Positions 1 through 8,668 of a DNA stretch of 21,037 nt are shown piece by piece. Each line of letters opens with the position of its first letter. Within the stretch, counting starts at the first letter, position 1. The DNA lies in contig CBDHDW010000005.1 in NCBI GenBank assembly GCA_965261915.1, positions 1-21,037 on the forward strand, read 5' to 3'. Made by a program: the position numbers and the translations under genes. The notes beneath the pieces were generated by a model. The model did no database searches. It was not told the origin of the DNA and was given only the letters and a program-made list of their open reading frames with translations. Source of the stretch: JAIBDK01 sp965261915 (GTDB lineage: Bacteria; Pseudomonadota; Gammaproteobacteria; Arenicellales; Poriferihabitantaceae).

Positions 1-184
1 GACTAAGGCGTGTCTATGGATTGAAACTTTGTCCAATCCTAATGGCGATTATATTTTTGGCGAAACCCATCCAGAAAATGTTTTTGAAAATATTTGAAGG
101 GCGCACTTACGAGTTGTGCTGCAACTCTGGTTCTAAAAAGAATATTTAGAAAAGCAAACCCAACCCAACCCAACACCGCATCCA

Positions 185-207
185 AGTCAAAAAACGAAGT
201 TTTGACT
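185..207. repeat. Hairpin-forming repeat motif AAAACGAAGTTTTGACT
   Basis: AGTCAAAA (185-192) and TTTTGACT (200-207) form an 8-bp inverted repeat round a 7-base loop. The core AAAACGAAGTTTTGA recurs at 335-350 (one change) and 8457-8474. Repeated in copies 2 (8915-8937) and 3 (17824-17846). No known site name can be given. Confidence 0.5.
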
Positions 208-279
208 AAATTTCATATGAACGGTGATTTTTTGTGTGCTGGTTTTCGATCTGTGGCTGCGGTCAAATTCCGAGCATCC

Positions 280-324
280 GAACCCGCAGATTTTCGGGTT
301 CTGGGAAAATAAAATCCCAAACCC
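280..324. other. Two overlapping, mutually exclusive hairpins
   Basis: GAACCCG at 280-286 pairs with CGGGTTC at 295-301. The same GGGTT (296-300) can instead pair with AACCC (320-324), continued by TGGGA (302-306) with TCCCA (315-319). The two structures compete for one segment. Neither is followed by a T run on either strand, so a simple terminator is unlikely. The surrounding stretch 1-365 holds no convincing gene. Also at 9010-9054 and 17919-17963. Confidence 0.4.
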
Positions 325-365
325 AATCCAGCCGAAAAATGAAGTTTTGAGATGAGCGCGTTTCT

Positions 366-396
366 ACATTGAAAACGTGTTCTACGTTTTCAATGT
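366..396. terminator. 13-bp hairpin at the end of the GT4 gene
   Basis: ACATTGAAAACGT (366-378) and ACGTTTTCAATGT (384-396) form a perfect 13-bp stem with a GTTCT loop. The stop codon of the minus-strand GT4 gene (390-392) lies in one arm. A T5 run follows on the plus strand only. On the minus strand the hairpin is not followed by U's, so it is a 3' end structure or weak terminator for the glycan operon rather than a textbook one. Confidence 0.5.
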
Positions 397-1470
397 GCTT
401 TTTGGCCTAACCGCAGGTATGCTGATGCTGCTACTTCAGGTAGAAATACGGAATTGATTTCAACACTAAAATCACCTGGATTATTATCAACCTTTCGAAT
501 TTTTGCGGCCAGTGCCTCAATATCGCTTACGGGAACCAGATTATTGGCTGGAAGAATTTCTCTTGGGCCTGACTTGCAATCAGTACTGATAACCGGTGTG
601 TTTAAGATAATACTTTCTAATATGACAAAGCCCCAGGCCTTCATAGTCAGATGATACGACCATCGCTTTAGCCCCAGCAATGATAGAGTAAGGATTAGAG
701 TGAAACCCAGCAAACATAATTTTTTTGTCAAGGTTGAGTTCGCTGACGAGTGATCTGACGTCCCCCATCAGGGCACCTTGGCCAAGCAACACCAGCGGTG
801 TTTGAATGCCACTTATTGCATAGGCTTTAATTAGTTTGTCTTGTCTTTTTGCTGTGTTAAATTTCCCTACATGCACTAAATATTCTGGAATTGGTAAAAA
901 CGGGTCTTCGGATTTCTTTAGAATAAAATCAACATCTATCGGATTATAGATAAAAGACACATTTTTGTGTGTGGGGAATAGGGATTTAAAGTCTTCCATT
1001 GCGCCTTTACTTACGCAAACGCAAGGTTTCCTGAGGTAAATATCGTCCAGGGATGATTTGTAGCGACCCCTATTACTTTTGTTAAGCGATTCCCCGTGTT
1101 CCATGGACATTATACTATGCACAACAAGGTGTACGTTAGGCAGCTTACTTCGGCTGAGCACTCGATCTACTGGCAGTAAATTTGATAAAACAAGATCTGG
1201 TGTCCCCACATGCGTTTTAATAAAAGCATCTAGCAGTTTGCTGACCACCAGACCTCTATAACGTCTGGGAATCCAACGAAACCATTGCATAGGAAAAGTA
1301 AGGATTTCTATTGGGGTTTTGGTGTCAAGCTCCTGAAATTTGCTGAAACATACAATATGAACTTCATGGCCCTGGCGTTTGAATTCATCGCTGAGTGTGA
1401 TCACAAATCGCTCCGCACCATTGCCTTTAAGGTCAGGGATGATGAATACTATTTTTTTAACGGGTTTCAA
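390..1470 (-). pseudogene. Family 4 glycosyltransferase, frameshifted in copy 1
   Basis: Same gene as 9120-10199, but an extra A at 627-629 shifts the frame after residue 281 (the end of EGLGL). The first frame ends at 580 after 15 unrelated residues, losing the second Glu of the E-x7-E motif and the C-terminus. The other frame reopens at once with VILESIILNTPVIS and continues to 390. Copies 2 and 3 agree with each other and lack the extra base, so this is probably a consensus error rather than a true pseudogene. Confidence 0.85.
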
Positions 1471-1689
1471 AGAGTGGTATCAACCCAAATATGGCAGACG
1501 CGGTTGCCTCCTTCAGCCTGATGGTAGAGGCAAGGCGCAGCAGGTCATCCCAACACTCACGGATAATACTCTCGTTGACGTATTTCGCTGGCATGATCAC
1601 CCATCCGTTCCCTTTGTTCCTGCGATCCCGGAATTGGTAGAGGTTCTGCTTTTTCAGGTGGACTCTCCCTCTTTCTGCACTCATGTAAT
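1457..1689 (-). pseudogene. Tn3-family transposase remnant, copy 1
   Basis: Same fragment as 10186-10418. The open frame outside the IS starts at ATG 1684 and encodes 75 residues; the IS end lies immediately upstream of it at 1690. Confidence 0.6.
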
Positions 1690-2659
1690 AGACCCGATTC
1701 ATAATAGGGTCGAATATTTTTAGACACAAGTATCCCCACCCGTTTTTTCAAACTGTTTTCAAATTCATATTTGCGAGTGCTCCGACATTCTTGGCAATCA
1801 TGTTTTGTTGTTGGTTGTTGCGGTGAATATCCGAAAATATATTGAACTTTTTCATGCGGCCAATACCGTGCTCTACGCCAATGCGTAGTTTTGAATGCCA
1901 TGTATTGTATTCTTGTTCTTCTTTCGTAAGTGGTTTTTTCTTTGATGTTTTCAGGGGGATTTCCAGTGATGTCCCCAGATATCCTAAATCCCCAAGGGTA
2001 AGTATATCAGGGGGCCTATCCACGCGGGTCTCATCATAAATACGCTTGTCATGTTTGCGCCCGTCATGGGCGCATCCAACAGCCAGTATACACTTCTTGT
2101 CATCTGTGATGATCTGGTGGGACGCCGTGTGCTTCTTTTTCTTGCCAGAATATTTTGCTTTTCGAGCCGAGGGCTTCCCGGGCCGTTGAACTGGACGCTC
2201 AGTACCATCAATCATCAGGTAAAGCAGATCAGCCTTTTCCACTTCCGACAACTTTACTTTACGTTCAGGCATCCGAAAATGGCCTGCCATCAACTCTGTC
2301 ATGGCTTGAATGCGGCGGCAAACTGTCGGAGAGGATACATTGAATACAAGCCCCATAAAAGCATGGCTGGTATAGGTTCGGTAATACATCAGGCAGAGCA
2401 GAAGCTGTTCTGCGAACTCCAGGCGATAGTTCATCCCACCCCCAATCGCACGTTGCCTGTCTTTGCGGGACAGGCGTTTCTCCTCACTTTTCAACCAGAT
2501 CGGATGAAGTGTCGCAACCAGGGCGTTGAAATCTGTAAGGCGGATGCCCGATAGTCGAAAAAACAATGCAGGTTGTGCACTTAAAATCTTCAAAGCTTTC
2601 ATAAAATGATACCTCCAGGCACTTCCTCGCATAAAAATAACCTATTGTGAAGCAGGTCT
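1690..2659 (-). mobile_element. IS5-family insertion sequence, copy 1
   Basis: Same 970-bp element as 10419-11388. The left end begins AGACCCGATTCATAATAGG at 1690. The right end reads AGACCTGCTTCACAATAGG from 2659 on the minus strand. AAT flanks both sides (1687-1689 and 2660-2662). Confidence 0.85.
1748..2602 (-). CDS. IS5-family transposase, copy 1
   Basis: Identical in translation to 10477-11331, where it is described. Start taken at the ATG at 2602, behind a GGAGG; the open frame extends 10 codons further upstream to 2632 without a good ribosome site. Confidence 0.85.
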   Translation of the reverse strand: MKALKILSAQPALFFRLSGIRLTDFNALVATLHPIWLKSEEKRLSRKDRQRAIGGGMNYRLEFAEQLLLCLMYYRTYTSHAFMGLVFNVSSPTVCRRIQAMTELMAGHFRMPERKVKLSEVEKADLLYLMIDGTERPVQRPGKPSARKAKYSGKKKKHTASHQIITDDKKCILAVGCAHDGRKHDKRIYDETRVDRPPDILTLGDLGYLGTSLEIPLKTSKKKPLTKEEQEYNTWHSKLRIGVEHGIGRMKKFNIFSDIHRNNQQQNMIAKNVGALANMNLKTV

Positions 2660-2671
2660 AATAAGTCAGAT

Positions 2672-3502
2672 TTACACCTGATCTTCGAATGTGCTCTTAT
2701 CCAGTTGAATAAAGCGCCTTTGCGCACCAGCTCCAAATGTTTTTGACAGATGTCTGAATAACATGCGCATTTGAACTCTGATACGCCTAGTTTTACATAA
2801 TAGCTGGGCCTTTTTACTTGATGCTTCGGGTCGATGACGATTTTGCGGTGTGATCGTTGACTCGGTTTTGATGCCCTCTCTCAATTGGTAATGATCGCAT
2901 TTGTCGAGCTGAATAATACAGGCAGGCTCAACCTGGAAAGCTTTCAGATCATACGCTCTGCAAATAAATGCATCGGCAAGAGCGACTTCATTCTTTGCGT
3001 AGCGATTGAGCAATTTTTTTGCGCCAGATGGCCATAACACATATCCTGCCGCACCCGATCTATCTTGATACAAACGAATTAAATTTAGGTGTTTGGTAAT
3101 ACCTGTTTTGCTTCTGCTAACGAGCTTTCTGCGTCCTCTTACCTCAAGTGTCACGTAATCAATATCTTCCATTTTACTTAATGCTCCCAGCGCATTAGCA
3201 ATGTTACATGACCAGACGACATCGTCCTCCAATATAAGTGCGGGCGCGTTGCTCTGTTGAACATATTGCCACGCACTTACATGGCTGAGAAAACCGGCCA
3301 CTTCCTCTCTAAGCATGGGGCGCTCCCACCGCTCGCATAGGTTGCCGAAAGTTTCGTCGCTGAAATCATTTGGTTCTACCGCTCGCAATCTTGTGAATAC
3401 CAGTCCGCATTTCGCGGACTGGCCTTCTTGATATGCGAGGCGCTCTTTTGAACGATCTAGGTTAATAATGAGAATTTTTATCGGAAGATATTTTACCACC
3501 AT
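2672..3502 (-). CDS. Family 25 glycosyltransferase, copy 1
   Basis: Identical in translation to 11401-12231. Its start still overlaps the stop of the upstream gene by 10 bases, although that gene has lost 60 codons just before its end in this copy. The sequence immediately 5' of the start codon therefore differs from copy 2. Confidence 0.85.
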   Translation of the reverse strand: MVVKYLPIKILIINLDRSKERLAYQEGQSAKCGLVFTRLRAVEPNDFSDETFGNLCERWERPMLREEVAGFLSHVSAWQYVQQSNAPALILEDDVVWSCNIANALGALSKMEDIDYVTLEVRGRRKLVSRSKTGITKHLNLIRLYQDRSGAAGYVLWPSGAKKLLNRYAKNEVALADAFICRAYDLKAFQVEPACIIQLDKCDHYQLREGIKTESTITPQNRHRPEASSKKAQLLCKTRRIRVQMRMLFRHLSKTFGAGAQRRFIQLDKSTFEDQV

Positions 3503-4056
3503 GCTTCGAACAGGGCTACGCGTTTGGTTTCAAGAGTTTTCTTTCTTTCTTCTTTGTCGCTTGCGTATTCCGTTTCTTGTAAAAAACGTTCGGTTTCAGA
3601 AAGCTTGATGGTGTTGATTAATAGCGCGACAGCCAGAGCCAGGGCTTTCTCCGTGGAATTCCGCGACATTTCAGCAAATGTGTCTGAGGCCGCTACCAGC
3701 CAGCGTATGGACATGTTTTTGAGCAAGAAATCACTATCTTCACGCCATAGCATATCAAACTTGTCGTACATTTCCACGGTTTTGAATTCACGCCGAATGA
3801 GTACAATAAGCTGTGCGTGATAGAAAATAAGCTCTGGCTCTCCGACAAATTCTTTTCTTAAAGCAGCGATGTGTTGTTTGATGTCTTTTGCGGAACCGTG
3901 TGTGTATGTCTTGCCATTACCCGCAATAATTTGATATTTGAGTTCATCAATATCGATCCCCAACATGTTGTCCGTCAAAGCTTTGGCCCCAAAGCGCTTT
4001 TTATGTTGGTTGAATGAAAGTAATCGTCCGATCTTATGCTTTTTATTTCTTGCCAT
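3493..4056 (-). CDS. Unknown cargo protein with 60-codon deletion, copy 1
   Basis: 187-residue version of the 247-residue protein at 12222-12965. Residues 1-184 match up to RVALFE, then the frame jumps to the last residues AWW. The missing 180 bp correspond to 12234-12413. The frame is kept. The deletion ends share 2 bases (CT) at the join and have CATGC close by on both sides. The full form in copy 2 should be preferred until reads decide. Confidence 0.7.
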   Translation of the reverse strand: MARNKKHKIGRLLSFNQHKKRFGAKALTDNMLGIDIDELKYQIIAGNGKTYTHGSAKDIKQHIAALRKEFVGEPELIFYHAQLIVLIRREFKTVEMYDKFDMLWREDSDFLLKNMSIRWLVAASDTFAEMSRNSTEKALALAVALLINTIKLSETERFLQETEYASDKEERKKTLETKRVALFEAWW

Positions 4057-4173
4057 ATTGATTGCCTCAATGATTGTTCACACCATGCCATAACCTTTAC
4101 GAAAGGGCGATACGCCATACCCGAAGGTACCAGAATAATCCCTTTGCACCAGCTGGAATATTTTGACATAAAA

Positions 4174-5841
4174 TTAGGGTTGAGCCGTCTGCGCAAAGCT
4201 GTTTCCCCAGAGAAACTCTGCCAATTTTGTATTGCCTTTAAAGGCTTGGTTTAGCTGTTCCAGACCAAACCGCGTTCTAAGAGATTCCTGTTCAGACAAT
4301 AATGACACCCCCATGTTCGCTTTGCTATCAGAGAGCTTATATCCGAGAAGCTCCAGCAGAGTAGGGTAGACGTCAATCATGGTGCCTGGTTTGTTAATAA
4401 TTAGGCTCTTTTGCTCTGTTCGGAGTACTGTAAAGAAATTATTTCGAGGATCGCTATAGCCAGCTATTGAGCTTTCAAGAGTGTTCCTCATTGATAAGTG
4501 GTCGCTTATAATCACAATTATACTATTGCCCGAAAGGCCCAATCGCTCAACTTCGTCAATCATTTTTTGAACATGATTACCTGTGCAAAAAATTGCCGCA
4601 GGTATTGAGCTTTTTGATGTCGTTGGAAAATTGCATTTTTTATCTAGAAATGCGTCAGGGCCATGTGTCGATACGGTCAGCATAGAAAAAAGAAACGGGC
4701 GGTCCTGCTTGGACAAATAGGCAAGCTCTTCGTGGGCTTTTTCAAAAAAAGCATCATCATCTAAACCCCAAATATTCTGACGTGGTTCAAAGGTGGGATC
4801 TGATAAAGCGTTAAGTCCAAAGACCCGTTCGTATCCATGTGATAAAAACATATCACCTATTGAGTAACTCGCTAAATTAGATCCATTTATATAACTTGCC
4901 AAATAACCATCACGGGATAAAATATCGCCAAGGCAGTCGATATTTGGCAAGAACTTATCCAATCCCACCATTTCATCAAAAATTAATGCGGAATGGTTAT
5001 TGGGGTTAGCATGGAAATTAAAAATTCCCTTTGGTAGCAATGGCACACCACATTGAGATGCAGTAAGTCCGGCCGCAGTATAATGCGTTCCATACACCTG
5101 TCCAATATTACGGATGGAAAGCCCTGCGTCTTCAATCTGCGCGAGCTTGGTAAATGCCTCTTTTGTAGGAGGCAGATAACGATAGCTACGCTCAAGACTT
5201 TCTATGTAAATAAGAATTAAGTTCTTTTGCTTGGGGGGGGGGCGTTTAGACGTCTCAGGAGGTCTGAAGTCACGGTTGACATCAATCAACGCATGGGCAG
5301 CATTCGGAACTATGCTTCTGTAGGCCGCAAAACTTATCGGATTACCAAGTACAAAAACAACAGCAATTACTGTTACAGCAGCCGAAAAATACCTTAGTGT
5401 CTGACTCAAAAAATATGAGGTTAACGTGACGGCCAGAAACAGTCCCGCTAAATCTAACAATTCGCCAGAAAAGCTTTCAGCACCTATATCCATCACTTTT
5501 GAGAAATCATTTTCCCGCAACGTGATTAACACCGATCCTAAGTCTTTAATGCCAAAGGCTTTGTTAACAAATGCGAAAGGCAGAGTGAACAATAATACTC
5601 CGGTTATCAAGAAAGTCGTTTTCCATTTATGACGAATAAACCTAACGTTGATTGGCGCAGCAAAAGCAAAGAGAACCAAACAGAGGGCGGCTGCGGCTAA
5701 AAATGTGGATTTTGTCATCCACAAAGATCGCGGTAGGTCGAATAATGACGATGCCAAATCTATGGTAGCTGCACTGAAAATTAAGGCAACGAGTGAGCGG
5801 AATAGGCGAAAAAATATGGGATTATATGCTATCTTATACAT
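4174..5841 (-). CDS. OpgB/LTA-synthase-like phosphoglycerol transferase, copy 1
   Basis: Identical in translation to 13083-14750. The C10 tract is at 5233-5242 (read as G on the plus strand), the same length as in copy 2. Confidence 0.85.
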   Translation of the reverse strand: MYKIAYNPIFFRLFRSLVALIFSAATIDLASSLFDLPRSLWMTKSTFLAAAALCLVLFAFAAPINVRFIRHKWKTTFLITGVLLFTLPFAFVNKAFGIKDLGSVLITLRENDFSKVMDIGAESFSGELLDLAGLFLAVTLTSYFLSQTLRYFSAAVTVIAVVFVLGNPISFAAYRSIVPNAAHALIDVNRDFRPPETSKRPPPKQKNLILIYIESLERSYRYLPPTKEAFTKLAQIEDAGLSIRNIGQVYGTHYTAAGLTASQCGVPLLPKGIFNFHANPNNHSALIFDEMVGLDKFLPNIDCLGDILSRDGYLASYINGSNLASYSIGDMFLSHGYERVFGLNALSDPTFEPRQNIWGLDDDAFFEKAHEELAYLSKQDRPFLFSMLTVSTHGPDAFLDKKCNFPTTSKSSIPAAIFCTGNHVQKMIDEVERLGLSGNSIIVIISDHLSMRNTLESSIAGYSDPRNNFFTVLRTEQKSLIINKPGTMIDVYPTLLELLGYKLSDSKANMGVSLLSEQESLRTRFGLEQLNQAFKGNTKLAEFLWGNSFAQTAQP

Positions 5842-5926
5842 GTATTTTATCGCTGAGCTTTCTTCGTATTGGCCTATAGGGCGCGCTTATGGCATCATCG
5901 GTGCCAAAAATAAAGGCTTTTGATGG

Positions 5927-6934
5927 CTATAGCTTTACACCTTTGCAAAAGGCTTCAAACCTCTTCTCAACACCCTTTGAATCAAGGGCAAACTTACCCT
6001 TCGCCCATGCCCTGAAATCATTGGCAATCAGGTCGATGTCCTTGCCGTTACCGTGGGTCTTGGCGAGGGTTCCGAACGGCTCCGCATAGCGGATGCCACC
6101 AGAGGCAGGGAAGGCCGCGACGGGCGTTTCTGCGGTGCCGTTGCGCCGTGGCTTACGGCCTGTCTTGGGGCGGTTCAGCTCGCGCTTGGCTTCGGTCGGG
6201 TCGGGCTTCACTTCCCACGTGATTTCAACGCTGGCGACAGTGCGCCCGATCTTGCGTGATGTGGCTGTCAGTGTCATCCGTGATAGATGGTTAATCTCGG
6301 CAATGGCGGGTTGGATAGCGCGAGCGTTTAGGTTTGCAAACCGCGCCAATTTTCCCTCTGTAACACCCAACATCGCCCGCAATTCTGGTATGGTGAAGGT
6401 CTTGCTGGTGACATGATTTAGGTTAGTAAGGCTGGCGATGTGCTGAAACAACAAAACTGAATATTTGCTGCCTAGATGGAACACGGTTTGGCGGTCAAGA
6501 ATGGCCCAGTGGTTCGACTCTGCCGCCATGTTGCGAAACATGCGTCCAAAATACCACGACACCAGCGTGTCGCCACTGATTTCGTGGCGGTAGTCCACTA
6601 CGGCCTGATCCAGCAGCCCGCCAATGCTCCAACGCTGTCTTTCTGGCTCGTCGTAGACCATTGTTGCCGATCGAAGCTCCGCGAACAACGGTTTCAGGCT
6701 TTCCTGATCGTGATGGGCCATACCACCAATCCTGCGAATATCCGAGAGGCGCACGTCGTGGCGCACATCCTCAGCCATACGTCCGCCTGCCGTGGCAATC
6801 ATCAGGTGCATCAACTTGAGCGCGCGCAGACTCGGAGCGTTCTGCATGTAAACGCCCCGCGCCATCTCTGCGGGTAGCACGGATTTAGTCTCGTCATAGG
6901 CACGATCAGCGGCCACTTTCACAGTATTCTTCAT
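5927..6934 (-). CDS. Plasmid replication initiator (Rep_3-like), copy 1
   Basis: Identical in translation to 14836-15843; described there. The 361 bp upstream of it (6935-7295) is the origin region and holds no gene. Confidence 0.85.
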   Translation of the reverse strand: MKNTVKVAADRAYDETKSVLPAEMARGVYMQNAPSLRALKLMHLMIATAGGRMAEDVRHDVRLSDIRRIGGMAHHDQESLKPLFAELRSATMVYDEPERQRWSIGGLLDQAVVDYRHEISGDTLVSWYFGRMFRNMAAESNHWAILDRQTVFHLGSKYSVLLFQHIASLTNLNHVTSKTFTIPELRAMLGVTEGKLARFANLNARAIQPAIAEINHLSRMTLTATSRKIGRTVASVEITWEVKPDPTEAKRELNRPKTGRKPRRNGTAETPVAAFPASGGIRYAEPFGTLAKTHGNGKDIDLIANDFRAWAKGKFALDSKGVEKRFEAFCKGVKL

Positions 6935-6964
6935 AGTAACTTTAATATATTACTAAATGTTACT
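6935..6964 (-). promoter_or_regulatory. Inverted-repeat operator upstream of rep, copy 1
   Basis: AGTAAC (6935-6940) and GTTACT (6959-6964) bound a 30-bp dyad that touches the rep start codon. The minus strand also carries a possible -10 (TAATAT) inside it. Described further at 15844-15873. Confidence 0.6.
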
Positions 6965-6980
6965 TGTAAATGAGCAATTT

Positions 6981-7038
6981 CCGCCCAATTTGTTACTTTT
7001 CCGGCCCAATTTGTTACTTTTCCGGCCCAATTTGTTAC
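6981..7038. repeat. Three replication iterons, copy 1
   Basis: CCGCCCAATTTGTTACTTTT (6981-7000), then CCGGCCCAATTTGTTAC at 7001 and at 7022, the last two 21 bp apart and the first one base shorter. See 15890-15947. Confidence 0.85.
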
Positions 7039-7193
7039 CGATAGACATGTAAGATACTGATAAATAAACTAAATTATCCCCTGAACTATAAGAACTATAA
7101 GAACAAGAAAGAACGCTGCGCGTTTTTGTTAAAATTTGAGTGGGTTTTTGGTGCTTTCGGGAACTGTTTCGCCAAAAGTCGGGATTTCCCGCT

Positions 7194-7202
7194 TGTGGAA
7201 AA
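7194..7202 (-). other. Possible DnaA box, copy 1
   Basis: TTTTCCACA on the minus strand, one change from TTATCCACA. A weaker match, TTATCCCCT, lies at 7074-7082 next to an A/T-rich stretch with GAACTATAA twice in tandem (7083-7100). Position beside the iterons makes an origin role plausible. Confidence 0.4.
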
Positions 7203-7295
7203 GTTTACCGAGAGGAAACAAGGCGGCGGATGCATGAGAGTGAAACGCTCTTGGGAGGCTTCAAGCTGCATCACTGTTTTTGTGACTTGTTGGTA

Positions 7296-7574
7296 TCAGA
7301 TCGGATCGAGGCGAATATCCAGTTTGGCACCAACCGCATTTGCGTAGCTGGTCAACTTTTCGATACTGATATTCTGACGGGCGCCTTCGATCCGCGATAT
7401 TTCGCTTTGCTTGGTTCCCATACGTTGCGCGACTTCGGCTTGGGACAGGCCTGAAGCTGCCCGGGCGGTGATTAATTTATGAGCAAGATCAAATTCAGAC
7501 GCAAGCGCGTCATACGCTGCCTTGTTTTCCGGATCATGCAGAAAATCGCGTTTTAGATCAGCCAGTTTTGTCAT
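7296..7574 (-). CDS. higA: HigA-type antitoxin, copy 1
   Basis: Identical in translation to 16205-16483; described there. Confidence 0.8.
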   Translation of the reverse strand: MTKLADLKRDFLHDPENKAAYDALASEFDLAHKLITARAASGLSQAEVAQRMGTKQSEISRIEGARQNISIEKLTSYANAVGAKLDIRLDPI

Positions 7575-7900
7575 GTTACCTCCTTCGCCCGCTTTCGGGC
7601 CGTTTCCAGTGCTGTTTTTGGCGTCTTTTGTGTCTTCTTCTGGAATACATGCACGACCACCAAGCGTTGACCTGCGGCTTTTACATAAACAGCACGGGCG
7701 ATCCCGTCCTTGCCACTCATGCGCATTTCCCAAAGGCCACCAGAGCCAGATAGGGAGCGGACATGCGGCATGCCTACAATCTCTGGACCCTGTTCAGACA
7801 GCAACTCCGCTGTCCACAAAAACCGTGCAAACAGGTCACGCGGGAGCTTTTTTAACTCCCGGTCTACGCGCCTGTCTAATGTTTCTACCAACCACACCAT
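7571..7900 (-). CDS. higB: HigB/RelE-type toxin, copy 1
   Basis: Identical in translation to 16480-16809; described there. Confidence 0.8.
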   Translation of the reverse strand: MVWLVETLDRRVDRELKKLPRDLFARFLWTAELLSEQGPEIVGMPHVRSLSGSGGLWEMRMSGKDGIARAVYVKAAGQRLVVVHVFQKKTQKTPKTALETARKRAKEVT

Positions 7901-7916
7901 ATAACATATATGTTAT
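7901..7916 (-). promoter_or_regulatory. Palindromic operator at the toxin start, copy 1
   Basis: ATAACATATATGTTAT is a perfect 16-bp palindrome directly adjoining the toxin ATG. See 16810-16825. Confidence 0.65.
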
Positions 7917-7941
7917 AATGAGAAGGGAAGATCAACAGGCC

Positions 7942-7968
7942 ACAATAAATCAGAAAATGATTTATTGT
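7942..7968. other. 11-bp perfect hairpin upstream of the TA pair
   Basis: ACAATAAATCA (7942-7952) and TGATTTATTGT (7958-7968) pair perfectly round GAAAA. It lies about 40 bp upstream of the toxin start with no T run on either strand. It could be a second regulatory dyad or the 3' end of a transcript entering from the non-coding region. Also at 16851-16877. Confidence 0.45.
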
Positions 7969-8032
7969 ATAAGCGTGCCTGTCAGATTTTTGGCAAAATC
8001 CAACGACGGATGATCTGGTGTGCGCTTCTTAT

Positions 8033-8097
8033 ATTTTCGTATTTTAGATAATTCGACCAATTTGTAGCACGCGCGCCCTTTCCTGCTACCTCTCTTT
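8033..8097 (+). repeat. Long inverted repeat, left arm, copy 1
   Basis: Two 19-bp blocks (8047-8065 and 8079-8097) separated by 13 bp match in reverse complement the blocks at 8636-8654 and 8604-8622, which are also 13 bp apart although the spacer differs in sequence. Weaker similarity extends outwards to 8033. The outer block contains CCAATTTGT, also found in the iterons. Copy 2 position 16942-17006. Confidence 0.8.
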
Positions 8098-8103
8098 ATT
8101 CCA

Positions 8104-8405
8104 AAATCCCGAAACAGACACCAGAGGCCAACGCAAGCCCCGTGAGCGGCTTCGGGTGGTTTCAAGCAGGGGGAAGCCCTGAAAACCGCTCAACGGGCTT
8201 AAAAACGCGACCGTAACACCTCACAGGGCAATCCTGAAGCAATCGAGGGGCCGCAAATCCCGAAACAGACACCAGAGGCCCGAGAAAGCCCCGTGAGCGG
8301 CTCCAAGTGTGTTTTGGCTCCTGTACACCTGAAAAACCCCAAAGGGGGTCAGGCGGGCAATGGCAGCCGCTCACAGGCCAATCCCGAAGCACCTCAAGGG
8401 CGGAT
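8104..8405. repeat. Imperfect 151-bp tandem repeat with strong internal pairing
   Basis: Units start at 8104 and 8255. Blocks 8104-8129 and 8135-8151 recur exactly at 8255-8280 and 8286-8302, and the ends are similar (TCACAGG-CAATCC). The second unit can fold on itself: CCGCAAATCC (8251-8260) with GGATTTGCGG (8402-8411), GTGAGCGGCT (8293-8302) with AGCCGCTCAC (8365-8374), and a nested CCTGA/TCAGG hairpin (8328-8353). No gene is convincing here. A structured RNA or a DNA-level origin element would fit. Copy 2: 17013-17314. Confidence 0.7.
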
Positions 8406-8456
8406 TTGCGGATTGCCTTGGCTACCGGGGTCTGCTGCGGAATTGTTCATCCAGGG

Positions 8457-8474
8457 AAAAACGAAGTTTTGACT
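8457..8474. repeat. Repeat motif AAAAACGAAGTTTTGACT
   Basis: Second exact occurrence of the core seen at 185-207; the third (335-350) has one change. AAAAC and GTTTT form a short dyad round GAA. The shortened form AAATTTTGACTAAG spans 8724-8737. Also at 17366-17383. Confidence 0.5.
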
Positions 8475-8545
8475 CAGGCACGCTTCCGTAAAAACTGCAA
8501 TTTTTTACTAACGGTGATATATTTTCAAAGTTTTGCACGCTGCAT

Positions 8546-8589
8546 CCGCGCCGTGATCTGGCGGCGGCCCCGTTCAGATCACGGCGCGG
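8546..8589. other. 15-bp GC-rich perfect hairpin
   Basis: CCGCGCCGTGATCTG (8546-8560) and CAGATCACGGCGCGG (8575-8589) pair perfectly round a 14-base GC-rich loop. No T run follows on either strand, so this is not an ordinary terminator. It sits just inside the right arm of the long inverted repeat. Copy 2: 17455-17498. Confidence 0.65.
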
Positions 8590-8603
8590 GTTCGAAGGGT
8601 AGC

Positions 8604-8668
8604 AAAGAGAGGTAGCAGGAAATGCAAGGTGGGACACAAATTGGTCGAATTATCCAAAATAGGAAAAT
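8604..8668 (-). repeat. Long inverted repeat, right arm, copy 1
   Basis: Reverse-complement partner of 8033-8097; perfect blocks 8604-8622 and 8636-8654 with a 13-bp divergent spacer. The arms enclose about 0.5 kb that contains the tandem repeat and the 15-bp hairpin. Copy 2 position 17513-17577. Confidence 0.8.

Noticed and set aside
94..312. 72-residue plus-strand frame (also at 8824 and 17733)
   Set aside because: Atypical composition, no ribosome site, no recognisable domain, and it spans the AACCC repeats and hairpin motifs.
3975..4196. 73-residue minus-strand frame in the 117-bp gap between the OpgB-like gene and the unknown gene
   Set aside because: Overlaps both neighbours out of frame. 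It could be a remnant or leader but has no ribosome site; the gap otherwise shows only the GAGG of the next gene.
6981..7038. CRISPR array
   Set aside because: Repeats follow each other with only TTTT between them and lie beside rep; these are iterons.
7140..7454. Plus-strand frames in the origin region and antisense to the antitoxin
   Set aside because: Shadow of higA and of the origin; no start signal.
7962..8165. 67-residue minus-strand frame upstream of the TA operator
   Set aside because: Crosses the inverted-repeat arm and the 11-bp hairpin, no ribosome site; cannot be supported as a gene.
8162..8392. 76-residue minus-strand frame over the tandem repeat
   Set aside because: Reading is explained by structured GC-rich DNA; no start signal and no family resemblance.
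8588..8594. GGTTCGA, like the T loop of a tRNA
   Set aside because: No acceptor, D or anticodon arm around it; the neighbouring hairpin has 15 bp and does not fit a tRNA arm.
8307..8615. 102-residue plus-strand frame (also at 17216)
   Set aside because: Runs through the tandem repeat and the 15-bp hairpin; the peptide shares KNEVLT with the frame at 94-312 only because of the shared DNA motif.
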